From Haplomitrium mnioides (lineage: Eukaryota > Marchantiophyta > Haplomitriopsida > Calobryales): a DNA stretch of 40,018 nucleotides. The notes beneath the pieces were generated by a model. That model ran no database searches. It was given only the letters and a program-made list of their open reading frames with translations, and had not been told where the DNA came from. How positions within the stretch are numbered: the first letter of the stretch is position 1; each line of letters begins with the position of its first letter. Below, in pieces: positions 19,386 through 30,240 of the stretch. The DNA is taken from assembly GCA_049999725.1 (NCBI GenBank), contig JBNGIS010031677.1, forward strand, positions 1 through 40,018. The letters are read 5' to 3'. The position numbers were made by a program, and so were the translations under genes.

Positions 19386-20073
19386 GCAAAAAAAAAGAAT
19401 CGAAGCCACCACAAGGATCTAACATTCAACTACTATATACGGAGAAATAATTCACAAACCAACTCATTTATTGGAGTGGTTTTTGGTACATATTCATGAA
19501 AGTAGCATTCAAGAGGGTGTATTTCTTTGCAACATAGTGTACAATAATAGTGTAGGTTAGTTCTTGTTATGCTGAAATTTTATGTCTCTTTAATTCTAAC
19601 TCTAGTGGAGTAGCTGTACCTAATGCTCCTCATTTCAAAACTCTATACGAGTTGATTCTCTACATCTTGCAATACTCAACACACCATACTCATATCTTAC
19701 AGGAAATAATAACCATGAGATCACTATTTTTAAACCAAACTACTACAAAGGTGATTAAAAGATCACCATTGATTGAAATAACTAGACAACTCTCTTTTAC
19801 CTACTAAACATTTTCCAGAATGGTTGCCTTTATATTGCTTTTATTTGAACAAAAAACTAAAGATACATTCAACTCACCACACATTAGACATTGAAAATGT
19901 CACAACATAGTTTGGAATACTCTCAAATTTTACACCGATAATAAAACCACAAGTCTCTAATAGTTGGATATTGTAAAATTTTGAAATTCTCAACCATTTC
20001 AACTAATTGGTTCATCTTGAAGACGTTTTTGTCATTTTTCATGTTATCTAATTTTGAAATCACATAGGATGTA
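19386..20073. other. AT-rich spacer, no gene seen
   Basis: No coding frame, array or recognisable element terminus on either strand apart from short A-runs. Confidence 0.5.
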
Positions 20074-20199
20074 TGTTATGTGCATACACATTGCTTTCAC
20101 AACTACATCGTTCACACATATTCCATGACATCTACATACGTATAACAGAGAATGACAAGCAATTGAGTCTCATGTGCATACAATGTATGAGATCTGACA
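20074..20199 (-). repeat. LTR-start block, extra copy
   Basis: About 126 bp (TG...CA on both strands) matching 20466-20591 and 15119-15206. It sits directly against the leader start of the next block, so the order on the minus strand is LTR, about 70 bp of leader, then a new LTR start. This looks like a collapsed or tandem element. Confidence 0.55.
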
Positions 20200-20268
20200 A
20201 TACGTTTCTTTGAGTGATACTTTCTTGAAGAAATTCCAAAGTGTGTTGATCTTCTGATATCAAAACCA

Positions 20269-20591
20269 TCACACCTTTGCTTACAAGGAATCCACGCTTC
20301 TCCAAGAGCTGCAATACTTCAGCTCTCCTCTTGGTTCATACAATCAGTAAAATGACATCAAAAGATAACCTTTCGATGAGAGTACATGGTCTTATATACT
20401 AATGCACAAAAAGACAAAAACTCAAAATGTCTAAAAATAGAAATCTGCATGGAATGGTGTGACACTGTCATGCGCATACACATCGTTTACACAACTACAT
20501 TGTCCTCACACATTCCATGACATCTATAGACATACATCAAAGAATGACAAACAATTGAGTCTCATATGCATACAATGCATGAGACCTCACA
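20269..20591 (-). repeat. LTR of the methyltransferase-bearing gypsy relic
   Basis: On the minus strand it begins TGTGAGGTCTCATGC at 20591, directly after ctagggggcgat (purine tract 20592-20603). It contains a TATA-like tatataaga and ends next to tggttttgatatcag. It would be the 3' LTR of the pol relic at 20604-23610, although a leader-like piece follows it. Confidence 0.6.
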
Positions 20592-20603
20592 ATCGCCCCC
20601 TAG
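20592..20603 (-). other. Polypurine tract
   Basis: agctagggggcgat on the minus strand, immediately before the LTR start at 20591. Confidence 0.6.
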
Positions 20604-20767
20604 CTAGTAGTCAGGTCCTTTAACACTAGCTAGCCATCTATCTCCTATAAAATTGATATACACCTACTAATGCAAAGACTAGAAGGCCGGGTGCAATGTA
20701 GCCCCATCACTCACCTCTTATAATCTATACCAACCCTAGAACTCAATGGAAACTAGTTGTTCTATGA

Positions 20768-20900
20768 ACAGTGAGCGCAAAACCATGATCTGCCAGGAAT
20801 AGAAACCAATAGAGGCATCAAACATGACATATGCCATCCTCTATAACACTTGAAAAATCAACATAGTGGCTACCCCCTTAGAAGAACCACATAGCACGCA
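20768..20900 (-). other. PHD-finger-like module
   Basis: CVLCGSSKG, ATMLIF, then after a one-base shift CYRGWHMSCLM and SWFCAHC. The spacing fits Cys4-His-Cys3, with one Cys read as Phe. It follows the integrase tail (KCASCHLL). PHD fingers bind histone H3 tails and could guide integration; that role is inference. Confidence 0.5.
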
Positions 20901-21399
20901 CTTCAAGCTTGTAAGAACTTGTGCCACACTGAAGTCCATAATGCCATCAATGTTTAGAAGGTGACAAGATGCACACTTGCGCAGATGATCCTTCCAAACC
21001 ATACCATCACATCCCTCTAGCTTCAAAACTCTTGAAGGCAATACCTCACAAACACGCAAAATCTAGTGCTTAGTAGTGACATCAAGTGTCGTAGGTGTTG
21101 TCTACTGCAAATAAACACAATCACCAACATGAAACCTTTGAATCCTAGTGCGATATTCACCTCCATGTATGGTAGCACATCGAAAAGCATCATGATGTTG
21201 AGCAATGGCAAGGTTGTCAAACCCCATGGGCATGACTCTCTCAAACCATTGGGCTCTCTCTAAACACACTTGCACCCAAACATTTAGACCATCCAAATCC
21301 ACAACCATAGTGGCATCATGTCGAAAAGAGGAGGGTAAATCAAGGTCTCTCCCATCAATCCAGACTCGCAAAATCTGTGCCCCTTCTCACCTGAATCTC

Positions 21400-21890
21400 A
21401 CAATCCAAGTGAGACCATACAAATCCATGGCTTATCCCAGTATATGGCGTCTCTCAATCTCTGTAACAGATACAACAATAGTGATACCAATGGAGAACCC
21501 CATTGCTCTCTCTCTCTCTCTCTCTCATCAACGCTGGGTCCTACTAATTTCTGCAAGGTTGCATCCCAAATAATACCAAAGCCTCTTGTCCAAAATACAT
21601 AAGTTGCAAGGTAACTTGTTAGTAAATCAATTGGCCCCACTCGAGCTAAGTGGTTCGCCTCCAACAATAAAATATCAACCGACAATGCATGCTGATAAAC
21701 CTCACACTGCGTTAATTGAACGCAATTGTGGAAATTACTCAACCATCAGCGCCACATACCTCAAGGAGATTTAGAGGGTAATCTCACCCTTCTCCATATA
21801 CAAATACTGTCGAATTGGATTCACTACTTGGAGCACAACAGCTAACCCTGTACTGATGCCTCCAAACAACATCAACAAACAAATACCACC
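21400..21890 (-). other. Cytosine-C5 DNA methyltransferase-like domain
   Basis: Motif I reads LFGGISTGLAVVLQ (LFGGISTG codons at 21869-21846) followed by IRQYLYMEKGE, the SAM-binding strand, loop and acidic residue of C5 methyltransferases. After a frameshift near 21735 comes HLARVGPIDLL, the strand before catalytic motif IV, then RGFGIIWDA. In the main frame the Pro-Cys position reads ATY; in the adjacent frame PCN is visible at 21612-21604, so small indels may have scrambled an original PC-x loop. Resemblance is to DNMT3/DRM-like or bacterial-type enzymes; the subfamily cannot be set by eye. Confidence 0.55.
21507..21528. repeat. (CT)n microsatellite
   Basis: About 11 CT dinucleotides inside the methyltransferase relic. 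It produces the spurious EREREREQ peptide on the minus strand. Confidence 0.9.
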
Positions 21891-22269
21891 AATAGGATAT
21901 TGCCATGAAATCGGCATAGTATCTAATGGTGAAATATTTATAGGTCCAGATGTGACAGAGCCATCAAGTGCAGAATATGGCGCAAATGCATCCTGCCAAA
22001 CATCTTCAACCAACCTAGATACATATACCTGCCACAACCTCTCCTTGCTTCTACTCACAGGAATCACCTCACCTGACAACGATGATGCTGGCGTTGAAAC
22101 CTCAAAATACGCCTCATCAATAAAAGGAATGTTGGCTGCATGTGCATTCCTCTCCAACAAGTTAGAGTAGTTGATGATAACCATACAAAATGCTGATAAC
22201 GCCATAGGATGTGATAGTGGACCCCCAACTAGTCCACTAAATGTGACAGGCAACATGCTCAATAGTGCC

Positions 22270-22612
22270 TCTCTAGATTGCCATCCAAGTCGATAAGACA
22301 CTAACTCATCCCAAAAATCAATAATGAACCCCATGGGAAATTATAACAACGTACACCCTACCAAAACATCATAAGACTCAGCCTTGGTAAGTATGGCTTG
22401 AGTGCTCACATATGAGTTACCTGTGGGATGATTAGCTTGCATTCTAAGCTTGAAATCTCTACGTTTGATGTGCTACATGGGTGAAGGTCCTCCCAATGAA
22501 GTCTGGATCGGAAAAGGGCAAATCTCTACATCTCTTGGCATCAATCCCAATCCCTGCACAACTAACTTGCCTAACATCATAGGCTCTACACTTGTTTCCA
22601 AAAGTACTCTCA
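22270..22612 (-). other. Protease region of the gypsy relic
   Basis: VLLETSVEPMM at about 22612-22575 aligns with the retropepsin Asp-Thr-Gly loop, here Glu-Thr-Ser. Downstream SYDVLVG and PMGFIIDFWDELVSYRLGWQ match the conserved end of this protease type. Frame breaks occur between the two parts. Confidence 0.5.
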
Positions 22613-23462
22613 CTAGCTTATACACTACATTTGAAAGACCAACAAATCAAAAGATACCACTCCAATTGTCAATGGACACCACACTGGGTTTGAATCTCAT
22701 CCTCTCAAATGTTGGTCAAGCTGATAACTCCATCAACCGTGTCGCACCAGCATGCCATGTCTCACCTCCACACATAAAGGCACATGCGTCAACTGCTCTA
22801 CTCACACGTCTCACTTCTATATTGAAAGAAGCACCTTGAGTCTCCCCACATAATGTGGCTGCCAACATGTACACTTCAGCTAGTGTGACTCCTCTCGTCA
22901 ACACATCCATAGCTCAAAATAGTGGTTTCTGGACCACTAACATGGGTATCTTTATAGCAGAAGATGCACTCCCCTCTACCTTGGTTGATCTCTCCATCTC
23001 CTTGGAAGCATGAGTCGGATGCATAGAAGTAGTCCTCACCAAATCTGTCAACTCAAATGACTGTAGAAGCCTTACCTGCTAGTGAGAATCCTCTCTCTAA
23101 GGATCCGACTCCACCACTACTACCATAGACTTAATAGCCTTGCCTATTCCTGTGGTCACTACTTCAGATGCATCAATGTGGGTTGTCTCACATAGAAATC
23201 TCATACCCGCTACATCTCCATCAACTGTATATGAAGTAGAGGCTTCACCTCCAGAGTTGGGCATCGCCTATGCTATAGTTATGGCAGCTAACTACTGCTC
23301 CAACTATGCAATCCTAGCATTCTTAGGATCTACAACAACTGCTGGAGCACCCACCCCAGCTCTCCCAACTAGTGATGCTCCTTTGTCACGACCACCTTGC
23401 TCATCTTTGCCTTTCTCAACTATACGAGTTCCTTCTTGTTGCAGCTCCGAGTGCAACGAAAA

Positions 23463-23606
23463 ACATATGTTCCTGGTGTGACCTATGACCCCACAATGGT
23501 CACATTGTTCTTGGCCAATTGCACCTGCATCTCTCGAACGCGCTGCTCGTGGCTTCTTCGCCTTTGGACATAGCCTTTGCAAATGATCTCCACAACAACT
23601 CCAACA
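23463..23606 (-). other. Two Gag zinc knuckles
   Basis: Knuckle 1 at 23606-23568: CWSCCGDHLQRLC (C-x2-C-x3-H-x4-C). Knuckle 2 at 23504-23463: CDHCGVIGHTRNIC (C-x2-C-x4-H-x4-C). All ligands are present in both. The region between is basic. This is the nucleocapsid end of a Gag. Confidence 0.75.
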
Positions 23607-23666
23607 ACCTTATTGCTGACCTGCATAAGATGGCAAGGCTGATTGTCCTTAAGCCTTCTGGCCCCT

Positions 23667-24040
23667 CACACCATTCCATGTAGATTTCTATTTTTAGACA
23701 ATTTTTGAGTTTTTTGTCTTTTTGTGTCTTAGTATATAAGGCCATGTACTCTCATCAAAAGGTTATCTTTAGACATCATTCTACTGATTGTATGAACCAA
23801 GAGGAGAGTTGAGGTATTGCATCTCTTGAAGAAGCATGGATTCCTTGTGAGCAAAGGTGCATTGGTTTTGATATCAAAAGATCAACACACTTTGGAATTT
23901 CTTCGAGAAGGTATCACTCGAAGAAAAGTACATCGAAAGATAACCTTTCGGTGAGAGTACATGGTCTTATACACTAAGGCACAAAAAGACAAAAAAACTC
24001 AAAATATCTAAAAATAGAAACCTACATGAAATGGTGTGAC
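23667..24040. repeat. Inverted pair of LTR-like blocks
   Basis: 23667-23861 is the LTR-like block in plus orientation, followed by primer-site-like ttggttttgatatcaaaag and leader to about 23935. 23936-24040 is a truncated copy of the same LTR in the opposite orientation. Together they form an imperfect foldback where the 5' LTR of the minus-strand relic should be. Confidence 0.6.
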
Positions 24041-24099
24041 ATGTTCACTGATGCTAAGATGAAAAATTTTCTACCTTTTGCAATTTGGAAGTGCTAGAA

Positions 24100-24690
24100 C
24101 ATCCTCACATCTTCTTGTCTCTCACCAAATTACTATCTACCAAGATTGTTGTTGCATTTGTGCTTGACCACAATAAGAGGGATCTCATGATCACTCTTCA
24201 AAGTGGAGTGTGATTGCTCAATCACTCTTTGGACCTATTCACTGATGAGAGTGATCGACCAATGACAATTAAGCTAGTTGATACTCTTTAAGAGTGGTTT
24301 TCCAATCACTCTTTATGTGTAAGGTAGTAAAAAAATCAGTTTTTTATCTTCATGAAAGTGATTATGTGATCACTCTTCAACTTTTTAATGTTGAAAATGA
24401 TCGCTTAAATATATTGCAAACAACGTCGGCTCTTCAAGAGCAATTGGGAAATCATAATTTGACTTGTTATTGCTGAAAAGTATTGTTCAATAACTTTACA
24501 AACAAGCTAAGAATCTTTGAGAGTGATCGTACAATCACTAATATTGTTTAAGATGATCAATCAACCATCATTGTCTCAACAAGAGTGATCATCCTATCAC
24601 TATTTGATGTGTAAAACGTGGTATTGTGGATATTTGTAAGTCTACTATTGACTTATTGAGAGTGATCTCTTGATCAGTATTTGAAATTTA
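24100..24690. repeat. Array of AGTGATC...GATCACT palindromes
   Basis: About ten units, 45-65 bp apart, each with agagtgat, a short variable middle, and atcactctt (for example gtgattatgtgatcac, gagtgatcgtacaatcact). The middle 3-5 bases vary while the dyad is kept. Unrelated in sequence to the catgcgcgcatg family but similar in design. Confidence 0.75.
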
Positions 24691-24691
24691 G

Positions 24692-25787
24692 CAACCGCTA
24701 CTTTGAACCAAGAACCGCTATTGAGTTCTTGTTTCATTTGGCAATCACAAATACTATTTTTTGTTAATTAGTATTGAAAACATCAAATTTTACACTTCTA
24801 AAATTGTTTTAGCATAAAAAGTCTTTATATAAATACGAATAGTGTATTTTGTATGGAGATTATATTTTAAAAAAATCTCTTCATAATAAACACTTTATAA
24901 AACAAGTATTCTTTATTACTAAAACATCACACGGTTGTGAATACATGAAATTCGTCAAAAATTTAATGAACATATATGTTTTATTAAAAAAACATATGCA
25001 AATTCACATGGATGCTTATACAAACATGGACTTTGAATTCGACTATACGTGCTGTGACTTTTGAAGCTCATCCACAGATGGACTTTGAGCGAGAACGATG
25101 AAGCCAATGCACGCATAGCTTGCTGAAGCCTATGCATACATAGACTTTGAACTGTTTCTATACTTGAAATTGGCAACACCTTAGGGCCGTAATATGACTA
25201 TGTACATTCAGCTTACTATCTTGAATACCATGCAGCAAAAAATTGAGTATATTTAGCACACTTATCATTTTTGCTTTGCAAGCATCACATGAGCTTATAG
25301 AGGCTAAGCATATCCATCAATGGCCAAACTTTAGTTATAGAAGAATGGTTTGTAGTGCCAAGAAGTAGTGAATAAGATTTGAAATGAAGAACTTGTAGTA
25401 AGAACCATGTGCGCATATAGACTACAAATCGGAACCCTAAAGCCTATGTGCACATGGGCTCTAGCAAAACTTTTCTTTGTAATTTTTAGGTTACTACAAG
25501 TTTATATGAAAAAAAAAACCACAATTTTTGATCTTTGGATTGAATTTGATATTTTCAATATTTTTATATAAGCTAAGAATTTCATTAGAATTTACATGCA
25601 ATTATTTATTTTCTATCAAACAAGAATGTTGAAAATGCTAAAAATCAAACAAAAAAACTTTTAGTTTTCTTAAAGTAAAAATACCCTTGTTTTTACCTTG
25701 TTTTCAATATAAAAATGTCATTTGTTTTCACAAAAAGGAAAAAATTCTTGTTTTGAGTAGTTTGTTTTTGGTTCATAGTAGTAGTTG
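24692..25787. mobile_element. Foldback-like element with minisatellite core
   Basis: A left terminus 24692-25000 (caaccgctactttgaacc...) and an inverted right terminus about 25480-25787 (ending ggttcatagtagtagttg) face inward around a core of ccatgtgcgcatgg-type palindromes (25000-25470). Flanks tatttgaaatttag and tatttggaattctag resemble each other and could be an imperfect target duplication. There is no coding capacity, so it would be non-autonomous. Confidence 0.5.
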
Positions 25788-26954
25788 TTATTTGGAATTC
25801 TAGTGCATCAGTTCAATCGTGTAAATTGAGTTCCTTACCAATATGGCTAGCGAGCGCTTTGACAGTTGGAAGTTGTAGTCTATCATCTACAACTTCTTAA
25901 TTAGCAACTCCACAAGAATAAATGTCAAAATAAAAGAAAATGAAAAGACTTACTACTTTGAACATGATCACTTAGTGATTTTGGTAAGAATTAATAGTTG
26001 GAAATGGTATTTCAAGGAGGGATGATATGATTTCTTTTGGAGGATAAAACTTAAGATCTTTATACTTGTATGTATGAATTCTTGAGAATTGTGATGGTGA
26101 AAACCCTAACTTTCATTTAATTAGTTTTTAGAAGTGGCATTGATAATTCAATGAATGTGGTTAGTTTAACCACATGTGAAAACCTTTTTCTTACAACAAC
26201 ACTTTAAAATTGTTCATACATATCAATCATCAATTAGGTATAACCCACTCTTTGGTTTGTTTAATCTTGGAAAAGTAAATGATCAAACGATTAATTGCAT
26301 TCTCAAATGCCAATTGTTTTCACAGGTTTTGTCAAAACAATATTTTGACAAGTTGTTTAAAATGATGTCTTTATTGTTATTTCAAAATTGTACACTTGCA
26401 TACTTTTTGTGCTCATTTTTGGCAAAAGAAAATGTTCAGTTTTTGTTCTATCTCTTGTGATGAAATTGATAGTTATGTTCCAACTAACCATACTCTAACA
26501 CTTTGTCATTATTTTTTGGGGGTTTGGCTTTTATTTTTAGCTCTAAGTATCTAGTTAGTACAAGTAGGATTAGTATTAGAAAATATTTAGGCTAATCTAT
26601 GATTAGAGCATATATTGTTGAAACAGCTATGAGATGTGATAATAAGAGATATATGAGTTGCATGAAGAAGTAGAGGAGATACATTGAGAAGCATACCTTG
26701 TGATTGTGATTGTATAAATAAATGTATGCTTCTTTTCTTTAACACAAAGAATAGATTTCTATCTATCGGTTACTTTGTTATTTGCAAAACAAACAACTCG
26801 ACAATGTCATTGGGAAATATGTACATACATTCCAATATATGAGTTGGGGAAATATAGAAAATTGTGTGATGTTAATTAGTTTGTTCTACCTCTTTTGTGG
26901 GTATACCGATCAACTTGTGATAATTCCTAATGTAGGTGTTAAAAATTGGACTAG
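25788..26954. other. AT-rich spacer, no gene seen
   Basis: No supported gene. The open frame at 26176-26460 has low-complexity Phe/Leu composition and no motif. A TATA-like ttgtataaataaat at about 26710 is followed by pyrimidine-rich sequence that could be an LTR remnant, but no partner was found. Confidence 0.4.
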
Positions 26955-27560
26955 CTAGTAGATCTCTACATCGTCTTTCTTATTATTGGATGCATGTGCA
27001 TCAAAGTATGTATTAACCAACTCACACAATGGTTTAGCGTAATTTGTTTTGAATTCCTCTAATAATAATGTTCCATATCTCAACTTATGTAAGTTTGTAC
27101 TACCAACTTGGCCATTCATAAAATTGCCTTCATTTTTTGTATCATACCATTTGACATATAGATTGTACAATGATGTATCAAATGTTATATCATGATTGTT
27201 AGAGGCACTCTTATTTTATATGTCTCTCAAAATTGAGAAGGATGCCTAGTTAGAATGACACCAACATCTCTCTACATAAACAAAAAACTACTCTAGGGAA
27301 GTATTCAGTACTAGTCACCACAATTCAATATTAAACCAAGAATGAGACAACACACATCCTATGTATAATGACATGACTATTCCATTGTCCTCTTCTATTT
27401 ATAGAAAGTCAAAATCTCCCCTTCAATAAAAATAGATTGGGTCCCAATTATCATAGCATGCCATATTTTTTTCAAACCTAGAGTGGCTTCCATCAACCCA
27501 CTCCACATTGGGGTTTCATCAACGAAAGCAACTATTTGTTGAGCTTTTGTACCCAACAAC
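26955..27560 (-). pseudogene. Unrecognised coding relic
   Basis: Minus-strand frames look protein-like in two blocks. The upstream block (about 27545-27410) reads QQIVAFVDETPMWSGLMEA and then GLKKIWHAMIIGTQS; the second (27170-26955) reads NLYVKWYDTKNEGNFMNGQV and then AKPLCELVNTYF. They are separated by stops and shifts. I do not recognise the family. The mixed hydrophobic/charged composition with Trp, Cys and Met is unlike the surrounding AT-rich noise. It could be a decayed element protein or a host gene fragment. Confidence 0.3.
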
Positions 27561-27824
27561 CATTACATAGTGCTTACAAGTTATATCAGTAAATCATCTA
27601 TGCTAATAGGCAATTCCTTCTAAGTGTGCGTTTAAAGATAATCTATATATGTGAAAAACTATATTAGTTCATCTTGGCACAATGTATGCCAATTTTGTTG
27701 GTTGTATAAAGACCACACATAAGAAAAAAAACTCTCAAAAGTTGTCTATTGTTGTGGTAGAATGAACTAATATACCATGTGCAATAAATAATCTCAAATT
27801 TGCACTTTTACATTAAGTAGTATT

Positions 27825-28190
27825 ATAATTACCATTGAGAACTTCATTGAGTACCACTATTGTTGTTTATGTATGAGTATGACTATTGAGGTTTATTTTT
27901 TCATTGAGTAGCATTAATGTAATTGAAGAATGAGATTGAGTACTACTATTATTGTCAAGTATTTTACTAGCATATTACATTGCGTACAATTATTATCATA
28001 GTTGCACCATTAATGATCAAGTATTTGATTGAGTACCACTATTAATGTTGAGCATTATGTTGAGTAGAACCATTGTCATTGAGGTATTACATTGAGCACA
28101 ACTACAATGGAAGAATAGTTAAAAAACTGCTACTATTTTCAATCAAGTATTACTTAGAGCACTACTATTATTGTCAAGTACTCCAAGCCC
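27825..28190. repeat. Degenerate minisatellite (ttgagtaccactattattg)
   Basis: About eight loosely conserved units of cattgagtaccactattattgtcaagtatt, 35-60 bp period. No dyad symmetry, unlike the other arrays. Confidence 0.7.
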
Positions 28191-29690
28191 TATATCCAAA
28201 ACATCTTGCGAATGAAAATACAATCAATGTTGAGTTGATATATTGATGGATCATAGAGAGTAAATATGTTGAACGTAACTCTCATAAGCTGAAGCGTATT
28301 GCTACAACTAGTAGCATGCAATACATCTCCATGCTTTGCCTATCATCATTGCCCACTTGTTTGACATGATGGTAGGTTGGGTTGTCAAGGTCCAACATCT
28401 ACATTTGGTATAATATTCATATTCATAGGTTTATTGGTAATTTTCATGTGCTCTTCTCCAATATCATGGTTATAGACCAATGCATGATGCAAGGCACATC
28501 AATGATGACAATAATGCTTAGTATGACGTTAAGATATTTAGGATTTGCATGAGTTTTGCAAAAACTTTTGTTGTTTTTTGCTCTTCTAGCTCTATAATAT
28601 ATATGAGTAGCATATATCTACAGAAAAATAGAGGAACACTAATGATTTCCTATATTTGTAGAGCATCTATGTGAGGAAAGTGGGTGGGTTAAGAAAACAA
28701 AATCAAATTTAGAAGAGAACCCATTTATATCGGAGATTGATTAGTTTGGAAGATGGGAATTTGTTTGGTTTAGTTCAATGTAGAAGCCTACTTTAAGGTT
28801 TGAATCTTGGTCTTGCTCTTGTATTGCGTATATAGTTAGAATTTCACAAGAGAATTTGTATTTTGAATAAAGAAGAAAAAGCTCCACAAGAAGAAGACAC
28901 TATAGTTGAAAGTCAAAGCAAAGATGTGAATGCAAAAATAAGAGAAAGACATAAGATTGAATGCTCTACCAGAAATTGAAAATATATTCAATTAGGGAAA
29001 ATGTTTTTGCAACTTACAATTTTAAATTCACTTGAATTTTCTTACAAATCTATTCAGATGTCATCACAATATTAGAAACATGAAAATAAAAAATGTACTT
29101 GACTTATTGCTATAGGAATAGACCTTGTCAAAAAGTCATGAGCTCATTACATTTGCTTACACTATACAACATTGATGCATAAATTGTAAAATAGCTAGTT
29201 GCATAGTGCTTTGGAAAACTTCCTTGCATTTTTTTGTGACTATTGAATTTATGATAATATGGAGTTGGATAACTAAATGCAACTATTTGGTAGCCTTTCT
29301 ACCGATGTTGCATATATAGCAAATACAACATTGTAATGTTGGTTTTGTTGATAAAAAATGTGCTTTCTGACTTGTTCCATATATTATGTATGTGACATTT
29401 TGTTTCCACCTAGTTGGAAATTTATTTTGGATTAGTCAAACACATTGAATTTCAAGGACAGATTGTTTTGGTCCTATTAGTGAACAACTAGAAAAAAGAA
29501 GTTTTATATAAGCTCTCTTCTTCTTATGTTTACTTCAATCAAAAGTAAAAAAAAAAATTTGTTTTGTTTTCAAAAAAACTTGGAATTTGGATAGAAAATA
29601 TAACATCTTAATTCCAAAAAATTGTCAGAATTCATAAATCCATGTGTGTAAAAGAGTGAGTAGTCAAAAGAAAAGAGACTAGAGCAATCC
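28191..29690. other. AT-rich spacer, no supported gene
   Basis: No frame longer than about 60 codons and no repeat array. A minus-strand stretch near 28400-28200 has weakly protein-like composition but no motif I can name. Confidence 0.4.
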
Positions 29691-29694
29691 GAAC

Positions 29695-30240
29695 ACGTAG
29701 TGGCTTCCAAAATTTGCATTAGAGTCTATGCACATAAAGGGTTCCAAGCTTGCAATCTAAGTCTTTGTGCACATAGGGTTTCAAGTTATGTATCAGAGTC
29801 TTTGCATGCATAAGGTTCCAAGTTATACATTTGAGTCTTTGCATAAATAAGGTTCCAAGTTCCGTATCATAGTCTATGCGTGCAAAGGGCTTTGAGTTCT
29901 ATATCAAAATCTATATGCGCATAAGGTTTTGAGTTCCTCATCAGGGTTTATGAATGTATAGGGTTCAGACTTCTACATTATAGTCTATACGCACATAAGG
30001 TTTTGAGTTTCACATCAAATTCTATGTGTGCATAGGGTTTTGAGTTCTATGTTATAGTCTACATGTGCTTAAGGTTGGGAGTTCCGCAACAATGTCTATG
30101 CACATATAGGATTCCAAGTTCTACATGAGAGTGTCTAAGCACATGGGGTTCTGAGTTGAGCATCAAAGTTTAGACACACATGGGGTTCCAAGTTCTGCAT
30201 CAAAGTTATTGCCAACAAAGGATTCAGTAGTCAAAGTGAG
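29695..30240. repeat. Palindromic minisatellite, about 57-bp period
   Basis: About ten units: agggttccaagttctgcatcagagtc followed by ctatgcgtgcatag-like dyads, degenerate. Same family as the arrays at 13075 and 39660. No foldback termini were seen beside it. Confidence 0.8.

Larger units (their letters stand above)
20604..23610 (-). pseudogene. Gypsy gag-pol relic with C5 DNA methyltransferase domain and PHD finger
   Basis: Read right to left: two zinc knuckles (23606-23463); a protease region (22612-22270) with YDVLVG and PMGFIIDFWDE; a cytosine-C5 methyltransferase-like domain (21890-21400); an integrase C-terminal region (VMPMGFDNLAIAQH at about 21233, then GDCVYLQ); and a PHD finger (20900-20768). 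RT, RNase H and the integrase catalytic core are missing between the methyltransferase and the integrase tail. Many stops and frameshifts. The integrase tail with NLAIAQH and a following PHD-type finger is a pattern I recall from some plant gypsy elements. The gene is not functional as it stands; an intact relative would be a retroelement carrying its own DNA methyltransferase. Confidence 0.6.

Noticed and set aside
26176-26460. 94-codon plus-strand frame
   Set aside because: Phe/Leu/Gln-rich, AT-driven, with no motif or homologous copy in the window.
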